Shown here: positions 36,241 through 46,900 of the stretch, one piece after another
Numbering within the stretch: position 1 is the stretch's first letter
Layout: every line of letters begins with the position of its first letter
Assembly: GCF_030704535.1 (NCBI RefSeq)
Contig: NC_081806.1
Coordinates: forward strand, 4,797,001-4,861,000
Direction: 5' to 3'
Source of the DNA: Vitis vinifera
Lineage: Eukaryota; Streptophyta; Magnoliopsida; Vitales; Vitaceae
Length of the DNA stretch: 64,000 bases
Notes under the pieces: generated by a model
The model's database searches: none
What the model saw: only the letters and a program-made list of their open reading frames with translations
Told to the model about the DNA's origin: nothing
Program-made: the position numbers and the translations under genes

Positions 36241-39200
36241 ACGGCTGAATATCATCAAATGCACTTGCCCATGAAATAGTAAACTATCCCTAAAACTAAT
36301 CAAACACGGTTGTTTAAGAATTGAAGGAAAAATTAAGGAGGCACATAGAAGTTGTTGTATTGGGTAGATAATAACTTGGTTGCCAAACAAATGAGCAACA
36401 AGTTCAAATCTTCATGCATGTCTGGAGGGATATGCATACTGTTTTACAAGGGCTGTTACCACCTTAATAAGCCATTTGAGTCCTGTGAGATGATAGAAGT
36501 ATCCCTACTAAAATAAATTTTACAAACCTACATCATCAGCCATATATTCTTATTTTGTCAACCCTTGATTTAAGGTCAATCCTCCATGCTCTACTTTTAC
36601 CTTCCTATATATGCTCCAAACTATGAATAGTCGAAAAGATTTATGAACCAATAAATAGAGGAATTGTACATGCACCAAAAGTGTGACACAAATAAGACTA
36701 CGGGACGCACACAAATACACTAGCTTCATATATAATATCATATAAGAGTTAGCAAAATAGCCCCACCATTTGCGTCTCTACATCTGATGCATGCTAGTTG
36801 GGCATTGTGAGTGAAAGGTTGCTACAGGCAACAGTGGATTGAACGCAAAGCAAAAGATGGTGGGATCGGTGTTATTCAAATGAGATTTCGTTAATCATGG
36901 CGCTGACTCCTTAGGGATGTGAAATGTATTCAATCAATAGGTTTCAGTAAAGCCACTATTGAAGAAATGGCAGATGGAAAACATTAAAATGGAGGCAAAA
37001 AGTTAGTTGAAATATTGCACACGACGACATAATCAATGGGGTTGTTACTGAAGCTTCAGAAAAGGTGCAAGTTATGTCTGATGGTACAAACTATAACAAA
37101 CTAGGAGTAGTTGTTAAGGTTCGGGAAAAGGCGAGCGGCTTTGTCATTTTTCTCTGTGTAAGCCATCCACGTACCTGATAAGGAAAACCTGTAGAAGATG
37201 AAGCAATTTGGATACCTTATTTCATACACATAAACTGCTCATGGTATAACCTTTTCAAACCCAGTAATTTCCGTGTCACTCTCCCTACCTCTGGTTCTGA
37301 TACGTACCTGTCTAAGAAGATGAATATAGAACGGAGAGGAACATGACTTCTAACAAACATGTACCAACTTCTTGCTGAAATGAATTTTATTTCCCTGCAA
37401 TTAAACTGGCAATTCGCATACTCATGAAACTTGAACTGGAAAACCAGAGCTGGTAAACACAAGAAACTAGAACTTTCCAAAATCTCTCAAGTTTGGGCTA
37501 TACCCAGTAAAAAGCTACTCCCACACAGAATGATCCAAAGACTCGATAGAAACAGTACTTGCTAACTTGTAGCATGGCTGCTATGTTGATAATCTTCAGT
37601 CGCCCACCTTAACTTCCGAGGTTGCGCAGCGAGAGCCTGAGCCTGCAAACTCTAATGAAGAAGAATCTGTCAGGCCGCATGAAGTATGACTCAAAGTTCA
37701 CCTACGTTTTAATAGCAATAGCGAGAGATGCAAATAAGTCCATTATTATGGATAAGAGACCTAGCGACCAAGGAAAAAGGTTCTGTTTCTTTGGTTATTA
37801 TTGACCGGGAGCATCCTCTTACTTGGATTGAAGCCAAGCATGAAAGTCCCTTTAAAGCAATGAAAGTTTTCCAAGGGAACACAATCATTGGGCGTGCTCT
37901 CATGGACTCATAATTCACCATCTCTCTCTGTGTGTTTGTGTTTGAGAGAGAATGCTTAACAGAAGTGATAGTGAGTCCATCTTTCTGACTAAGTTTGACG
38001 TGCAGACTTGCTCCTTCTCATTAGGGTTTTGTTCACATTTTCCTTTAGCTTTTGCCTGAGTCACTTGTTGTAAAAGAAATAAAGAATGGCCTTTAATTTA
38101 TTGATGTATGTTTTCAGCATTTAACTAGAGAGTGGATCCAGCGGCCCTGCGCCTGCTAAATCCAAAACAGGCAGACCATGCGTATTGATTCTGTGTGTGA
38201 CTGAATAATTAGGGTTTAATAAAAATGTTGTTTGCAGACTAAGATAACATCATTGATCATCTCCCATGTGCAGCTGCATTATGCTTGTGTTTCTTTAACC
38301 TCCGATCCACACCTCCACTGTTCCCGGAGTAAAGACCAACTTGTTACATTTTTAATCAGAATCTCATGAAGTTTATGGCAGAGTATACATTTCAAGTCAA
38401 TCCTCTCCACCTATGTTGTCATGGGAACTACCTTCCAATAGACCTCATGGACATACAAAATGGTTACTGTTTATTTCACACAAAATTTGTAGTACATGTG
38501 ATCGCCACCATGTAATTTTAAGTTAATGGCCATTTCCAAATTTATTTGTTTATAACATTTAAGTTTCCTATATTATCTCCATTTGACAGTATGAGAAAAC
38601 CATACCTATGGATACTTTCTTTAACCACGAAGTACAAACTTGAACTTTTTTTTTTCTCTTGAAAACTAGTCATAGTATATTGCTTTTTCCAATGTTTGTA
38701 TTCTATGAATGACGGGAATTGTTTGTATATAGAGCTTGTATCATATGGCATAAAGTTAAAATGTGGTGCATACTGAATATATACGGTCCATTTGACCTGC
38801 AATACATTACGGATCAAACAAGTACATATCATGTGTCGTATGATACTAGTTATTATAATAGGTGAATCATCCTTCATATCCGGTTTATTTGGATCAATTG
38901 TTCAAATACATGGGGCATGATTATTTCAATTCCATGAGATGTGGGCTCAATTATGTCATGAAATGCTAGATTTTAGGGAGGTACAAAGGACAAGAGAAAG
39001 GGGAGTTGACCGGCTGAGAGGGAACATTCCCTGATGGAGAATGCTTATTCCAAGGCAGGCATAACAGAAACAATCACTGTTTGTTTATTGATTGATGTTT
39101 CATTCTTTTGGTTGGGACCTTAAGGTTTTGTTTGTTGGTCCACTTGGAAAGTAAAGAGTAAACGCCAAGCAAATTGATTGATTACTTTATAAGTCGGTAG

Positions 39201-39750
39201 AAACTTGACTTACCAGTTGGGATATGCTTCTCCACCACCCGTTTTGTGTTTTCTCAATTTGGCATCTACAGTTTCTCTCTCTCTGTCTCAGTCCCTTTTT
39301 TCCCCCTTCCTGTTAGTTGACCTGTAGCCCACTACACTACTAGATAGAAGAGTTCTTGGGGTTAAGTTTAACTTTCTTGAGATGATTTATCCGAAGCTTT
39401 CCTCTCATCTTCCTGATATTAAACCATCTTCATATTGGTTAATCTGCAGAGGGAGAGAGCTTTCAAGCAAACATGGCCAAACTTGGAGAGAAAGGGGCCT
39501 TAAGTAAACAACCAAAAATCAAATAAGCGAGTTGATTTGCAAGCCTCCACATGGTATATATGGTAAAAAAAATGGAATCAGAGCATCTTTTACTGTGGTG
39601 TATCATCATTATCTCTTTGGAGAGAGGAGCTGAGTTCATATTCCCTAGAGAATAATACATGGATACGCTCAGGTGTGTTGGAATTTTTAAAGATAGAGAA
39701 GATGCAGGATTCAGTAGACCCAAGAATACAAATTCTCAAATACTACGGAA
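36241..39750. other. Intergenic, no intact gene
   Basis: No ORF with family motifs. A stretch at 37586-37690 reads as coding-like on the plus strand (TSEVAQREPEPANSNEEES) before a TGA and may be a gene fragment. Confidence 0.35.
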
Positions 39751-39769
39751 ATATGCCTTTTTAATTGGG

Positions 39770-41670
39770 ATGTCGACATTGATTACTACTCAAAAAAGCT
39801 ATTTGATAGCCTTTAATTAATCCTTTTTAACACTTTTGAGTAGTAGTTTAGGCCTTTTAACTCAATTGGCATGTTAAGGATCCTTTAAAGCAATTTTGAT
39901 CACTTTGTGTAAGTTTTGGTGTTTTTGTTAGTATTTTGATCACCAAAGCAAGTCAAAAATGAGGAGAGCTATGAGGAATCTTGGGCAAAGCTTAGAATTC
40001 AATTGCCAAGAGTGAATCCGGATTGCAAGGAGAAAAAGCAAAGAGAATCTGCCATAAAGCCTATTCTTGATGACAGTCGTAGCAGCCACTTTTGGAGCAC
40101 TTTCTGAAGTCCAAATGATGCATTCTTTATACCATTTCAAAGCTCAGGAAGTCAACAATCCAATGCTTCAAACGGTGTGCAATTTGGAGTTGAAACGAAG
40201 AAGTTGCAGCCATTACAAGCCAGTCACTCTAAAGTGTTGCGGAATCAGCCTTTTGTTGCGAGAATTTCGCAGCACTTTTGTACAGTAAGGTGTTTCTCCT
40301 TCTGACGATGCACGAACCATGCCGCGAGAAGGGAGCTGGAAACCTCAAGATGGAAGCCAACTTTGCAGCCTGGTGAAGATAGCTTGGTGTTGCGAAATAA
40401 TTTCGCAGCCCTCTCGGGTGTCTGCGAAATTTAGCAGACACCACTTTTCTCCTGCGAAATGGCTCCTGAAGCCTCCCGAAGCTTGCTACCGACATTGGGA
40501 GATATTTTCCATTAGATTTTTGTTGTCTAAATCCCAAAATACTCCTTGTAAACCACCAATTACATGATTCCTTAGTTTTTAAGTTAGTAAAAAGACCAAA
40601 TATCTTTGTAAGAATTAGTTTTATATTAGTTTGGTATAAATACCTCTCGAGAGCCTGTTCTCAAAGAGGAGTTCCTCCTGAAAACATTTGGTTAAGGAAG
40701 TAAAGGTCTTTTCTTTCTACTGTCTTACCTTCTCACTTTGTATTTTCATTTTATTTCTAAGTTATGAATTCTCTGAGGAGTTTTCCCCAGAGAATGAGTA
40801 ACTAAACCTCCAATTCCTTGGAGCTAAGGTTGCCGGGGAAGGTTCCAAGTGCAAAAATGCAAAGCTCTGTGGTTTTAGCTAGTAATGAAGAGGAAGTGAA
40901 ATCCTTTAGTGATTTCAATGTTTTTAGTTAACTTAAAACACCTTGGAGTCACCTGGGCCAACACTTGGTAAGGCAAGTGATTTCCAACTGTGGAAATGCA
41001 CTAGTTTACCCCTTGCGAGCCTCTGGGAGGTGACTTCAAGGTAGGATTTTCTGGAATTACCAACACTTGGTAAGCTTTTGGACTCCTAGGAGACATCCAT
41101 TAGTTATCTCTTGCGAGTTTGTGAAGGGGAATCCAAGGTTAAAGATCACCTTGAATGGTAAGTGCTTGTGAGAGGCATGAACCATTGCAAGTTGCATCAG
41201 TGAGAGAATTAGAGTGAAATCTAATTGAAGGAGTCTCTGTACATCACCGGTTAGAGAATTGACTCTAAGTTGAATCTCTAATGCGAGGAAATGAACCATC
41301 TGACCAGAGCCATGTCTTTTGCATGAGGAACCACCTCAGTGAACCTAAATCTCCAAGGAATGTTTTTCTTCCTAAATTATTCCAAACTTCTGTTAAGTTA
41401 GTTAGTTTAAGTCTTAACCTTTACCAATCAAAGTTTGTGTTTTATTCCTTAAGCTAACCGTGAAATGAAACAAGACCAATTCACTTGGAATTGGTATCAT
41501 TGATTGCTTGCAAATCATTCCCAGTGAACGATCCTAGAGCCACTATACTATAGTAGCTTTGTATTTGCTACCCTAGTGTATGGTGTTATAGGTATAAATT
41601 TTGTTGATCACTTCCTCAATCAAGGAGCACCAGCTGAACACAAATCAGCTGAGACACCAATTGGGCATGA
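39770..41670 (+). mobile_element. Long LTR, gypsy-type, solo or truncated
   Basis: About 1.9 kb reads like one LTR in plus orientation. It starts TGTCGACATTG near 39770. A TATA box TATAAATA is at 40635-40642 followed by a CTCTCGAGAGCCTGTTCTC start region. The end has GTGAACGATCCTAGAGCCACTATACT and TATAGGTATAAATTTTG, wording common near the 3' edge of plant gypsy LTRs. No second LTR, primer site or coding region is in the window. AATTGGG occurs just outside both sides (39762-39768 and 41661-41667), a possible but unproven target duplication. Borders are approximate. Confidence 0.5.
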
Positions 41671-41679
41671 GTCAGACAT

Positions 41680-43900
41680 TCAGTGCCAATTATTGTGATG
41701 CATTTCTCTCACTGGCTTAGGGGTTCTATGTGAAAAAAATATTATGTTGTAATCTGATCATGTCCATAAGATCAATGTGTGTCTTTGTGAAGAGACAAAG
41801 ATCCCACGCCCTTTTCTGCTTTCTTTCTTTTGGAGGGCAGTTATTAATGCAAAGCGAGCTAAACTTCATTAATAAACAAAAACATGCATAAGCAATATAC
41901 ATAATGAGTGATATACTCGTGTAACCCCCTAATCCATCTCCTTTGCATATAATTAGGAAATCATGAAGAATTGTAGTTATATATATATAGCACCAATTGA
42001 TGATAAGAAAAGGGGAAGTGACGATGCCCTGTGATTTAATTAGCAGAGGCGTAGACATATGTAGAGCTAGTTAATGGTGGCCAATCCAAAGTAAGGTTCA
42101 ATCTTATGTAGACTTAACTCTGGGCTTGAAGGAATGCATCTGAGTGGACGACGCATGCATGTTCAGTTTAGAATAAGAGTTTAGTTGGGGAAAAAGTGAA
42201 GGCAAGGTTTTTTGGAAGTTAAATCACTTAATATAAACCAGGTTCTTGTTTCTACATCTGCAGTAAAGTTCACAAGGAGTATTTTTCACTAGATGATAAC
42301 ACGCTAAATCCTTTTCTGCAAAGAATAAATTAGGTGTATTGGGATGAATTCCAAGTAGAAGTTGATAAAGTCCTCAATTCCCTAAAACAAACTGTATTTT
42401 CCATTTTAGGAGGTCAGCCCATGCCTACATGATTGTTAATTTGTTGTGCAGATGGATTCCACTAGCTAGATTCTCTTGAGTGGTCAGCTCGAATGCCATC
42501 TCACCATTGGTGCAATGGATAAGAAGGAATAATTCAAAGATAAAGTGTGCTGTACTAATCATTACTCATTCACCTAGATGTTGCCCATGCTTCATTTATA
42601 TTATCCTGCTTTATGCTCTTTATTCCTGGTTCCAGTTTCACATTTGATCATGTGGACCACTTATCTTCATTGTACATCTTTTGCTGCGGCTTCTGAATGA
42701 ACTCCAATCCCAACTTTCTTCACTTAAATCGATGTAAGTGCCTTGTTACCTCTCCTGGCTCAAGCAAACATACAACTCAATTACTTCAAGATTCATGGGC
42801 CATATATTCAGTACTGAAGAGCTCCAAAATAATAGATTTGGTGGATGCGGAGGTTCTAAGTAAGCATAAATTTCAAGAGTGGACCTCTGTGTCCAGTGTA
42901 TGAAGAACAACTCATTAGATGAGACTTAAGGGATCATCGCATCAAAGTTGTCACACCTTGATCCATGGAAATACATGTAAGCACTAGTTTATATAACCAA
43001 GTTGCAGAGATTGTACTCTCAGGGGATAGAAAGGCCTCCAAACAAAATTTGAGATTACAATATAGTTCATTGAGAGGGTGGAGCTCTTACAAGGGCAGAA
43101 TTCCATTTCCAAGCGAATGTCCACGGTTGCACATAGGGTACAAATATAAAGATAATAATTTGAAAAAACTTGAACTTCAGACTCGAAGCTAGCACATCAT
43201 ACATTCGACTTGAGGGATTGGATGTGGCACTCTATAAAAGTTATGTTACCAAATTATACTCCAGTTATGGTTAAGTTACATTTCTTTCATCCCCGCTACA
43301 TATCTCATCCTTACCCTTATGATGATCTTCATGTCCTAATTTTGTGCAAAAGCCTAATTAGTTTCCATCAGGACAGTATGCCCCATTTGATAGCCCAGTA
43401 CATATCTTGCTCCGCAATGCACTGTTTCTCTTATCAGTTGTTCCCGTTGTATAGACCAGAAGCGCTTTCAAGATAGCAGGGAACCTTTTACAGGGTGAAT
43501 GGGAGGTAATTCTTAGTTTGCATCAAGAGGTTGATGAAAGTTCCCGTCCTTCAATCCGTTCAGGATATGGAATTTAAAAGAATATTTAGGTGAAGATAAG
43601 TCAGCTGCATGATTAAAGACAGACTAAATACATGGTCATACCAAGACATCAACATTGCATATCGGCTTCACAGGTTCTATAAAACAAAACATCGTTGACA
43701 CCAGGTAAGCAATATGATTTGCAAAATTTATTTTCGAATCTTGTTTGGAATACAGTACAAACAAGTTATGGTAAGTGTTCCAGATGTATTTCAAAGTAAA
43801 ATTATCAATAGCTTCCAAGGGAAAACTGGTGCATTGATAGTGCTCTTTTTTTTTACTTTCCCATACTTCCGTCTATATATGCAGATATAGACTGCCATTG
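41680..43900. other. Intergenic, no gene seen
   Basis: Short ORFs such as 41726-42058 (minus) and 42697-42903 (plus) have no domain features. The region is the 3' flank of the TL20.3-like gene. Confidence 0.35.
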
Positions 43901-43921
43901 GGTTATCATTATGCCTTGAGT

Positions 43922-46900
43922 TTACTTTGCATCACAGAGCCCAGTGCCTTCATCACAGAATCCATCCCGATCAAGCAGTTTTGGTGGTGGAGCACTTAAC
44001 AAAGGGGAAGATGGTGAACCATAGGCGCTCCGTCGGCTGTTCCCACAGCCCAAGCTTGCTCTGGTGCTCACGCCAGTAATAGGATTTGTGCCACTTGCAT
44101 ACTTACAGAGAGCCTTTACAAACAAATCCAAGCATTAGAATAAAAATAAACCAGTAAATATAGGAGCATATAAGAAACAATATAGATAATAGCCAATGTA
44201 CATGATGTGGGAAAGTTTTGGACAGTGGGTAGAACCAATTAAACATCTTGCAGAATAATCAAAACTGGACTGTTTAAACAGCCTAATCTCTCCTGCTTTG
44301 GCTATGACTCTTCAAGGCCAATTGACTTCGAAAACAACAACTAGCTCCCAATGAATCAAACAATGAGGAGCCTTATCATACAACAACTAATTCGGCTTAG
44401 TGATCCAGGGGTCTTCCAACTACTGCACCCCTTTGAATATGTCTGGATGCTCAAAGAGTGAATGTGAGATCAGGCCACCACTACCATGAATTTTGTGAGC
44501 CAGATCAAACAAGGGCGTACTATTTATTCAACTTCCCATCTATCCGTAGTTCCGACTCTGAATCACCATATGCATAAGAAGCCCATCATTTGTTCAATCC
44601 TTATCAACTTCATCATCATCAATAAAGTTGAATCAATGATTTGTTCGCAAAATCTTAATAAAGGTTGATAAATATCACATCCTGTTCACAATAACATATG
44701 AACAGCTTTTTATCTTTTCCCAACTAAGTTTTTCAACAACAGTGTACCAAAGCTTCTCCATCTTTTTCTGAGAATGTCACTTTTAGGCTATATTCGATTC
44801 CCCAAAGTAGTATTCAGTAAAGAAAAAAACGGTTTTGTTGAATTTTGACTTAGTATTTGCTGGAATTTGAATTTTGAATATTGCAGCTGGAGTCTTGCAC
44901 AAAATCTGCAACATCTAGATATTTTCTTATTTTTATTTGATCAAGATTTGGTTTCTATTTTATAGGAAGTAGTTGTTCATCATCTAGTAGCTTGATTTTC
45001 TGCTATTCTAATGTCATTTAAGTTACAAGCTCATGTATAAATTCAGCACTCTTCATCAATAAAATTAGTTCCAGCAGCCCAAAAATATATTTTTTGTATA
45101 AGTATTTAATCTTATACCAACAAAGTGGTATCAGAGCCATAGTTATCTTGAGGGGCCAGTGAGGTGAGTGAACCCAAACACCTTCTAAAATCATTTAGCA
45201 ATGGAAGAGTCAAGTCTCACAGTTGCACCATCAATTCTTGATGGAGACAATTATGAAACTTGGGCTGTTAGAATGACAGTTCATCTACAAGCACTTGATG
45301 TTTGGGAAGCAGTGGAAGAAAATTATGAAATTCCTCCCCTAGGAGCCAATCCAACTGTGGCTCAAATGAAGTTGCATAAAGAAAGAAGGACAAGAAAGGC
45401 TAAAGCGAAAGCTTGCTTGTTTGCTGCAGTTTCACCATCAATTTTCATCAAAATTATGAAAATTGATTCAGCTGCAGAAATTTGGGAGTATCTCAAGGGG
45501 GAATACAAAGGAGATGAAAGAATCAGGAACATGCAGGTGATGAACTTGATTCGAGAATTTGAAATGAAGAAAATGAGGGAGTCTGATGCTGTTAAAGACT
45601 ATGCTGCACAACTTCTTTCAATAGCAGACAAAGTTAGGCTGCTTGGAAAAGAATTTTCCAATGAGAAGATTGTTCAAAAGATATTGGTTACACTTCCTGA
45701 GAAATATGAAGCTACAATTTCCTCTTTGGAGAATTCAAAAGATCTGTCAACTATTAGCTTGACAGAATTATTACATTCCTTGGAGGCTGTGGAACAAAGA
45801 AGACTCATGAGACAAGGAGATACTGCAGAAGGAGCATTTCAAGCAAGAATGCAGAAAAATGCAGGCCATAAAATTGGAAAGATGAACAACAACAAGCCAT
45901 GCAGCAACAACCAGAAAAATGGAGTTTTTCCACCTTGTCCTCATTGCAAGAAGACAAATCATTCTCCACAAAAATGTTGGTGGAGACCAGATGTGAAATG
46001 CAACAAGTGTGGTAAACAAGGACATGTGGAGAGGATTTGCAAAAATCAACAACAGGAAGAAACTAGTGCAGCAGTTGACTATTGCCAGGAGGAGCAATTG
46101 TTTGCAGCAACGTGTTTTGCTAATAAAAGCACCTCTGAAAGCTGGCTTGTGGATAGTGGTTGTACAAATCACATGACAAATAATCAAGATCTCTTTAGAG
46201 AACTTGATAGAACAACTATTTCCAAAGTCAGAATTGGAAATGGTGAGTATATTCCAGTGAAGGGCAAAGGAACGGTTGCAATCGAAAGCCAAACAGGTTT
46301 GAAACTCATTTATGATGTTTTGTTTGTGCCTGACATTGACCAAAACTTACTCAGTGTTGGACAGCTCGTTGAGAAAGAATTTAAAGTTTATTTTGAAGAT
46401 AGGAATTGCATTATCAAGGATGCTGAAGGCAAAGAGGTGTTCAACATAAAAATGAAGGGCAAGAGTTTTGCCTTGAATTTACTGGAAGATGAGCATACTG
46501 CTATTTTACAACAAGATAGCACAACAATGTTTTGGGACAGAAGGGTCGAGCACTTTCATCATGATGATGTGCTCTACATGAAGAAAAATCAAATAGTTGA
46601 AGGACTTCCTGACTTAGAAAAAGATCTTCCTATATGTGCTACTTGTCAATATGGGAAGCAAACTAAACTTCCCTTTCCAAAGAAAATATCCTGGAGAGCA
46701 ACCCAAAAACTGCAACTGGTGCATACTGATGTTGGTGGATCTCAAAAGATGCCATCCTTGAAATTGAATGCAAACAATGTTCACCAGCTCACTGCACCAT
46801 ATAATCCACAACAAAATGGAGCAGTATATTTTCTGAAGCAGACTCCTTTCGAAGTTTGGTTTGAGTGTCTACGTGCAAGACTTGGAGTTTGCATCTACGA

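Noticed and set aside
40229-40567. Overlapping ORFs on both strands at the long LTR
   Set aside because: They reflect the palindromic GCGAAAT repeats of the LTR, with no protein family features.
45771-46343. 190-codon minus-strand ORF inside the copia element
   Set aside because: Shadow of the Gag-protease frame on the other strand.
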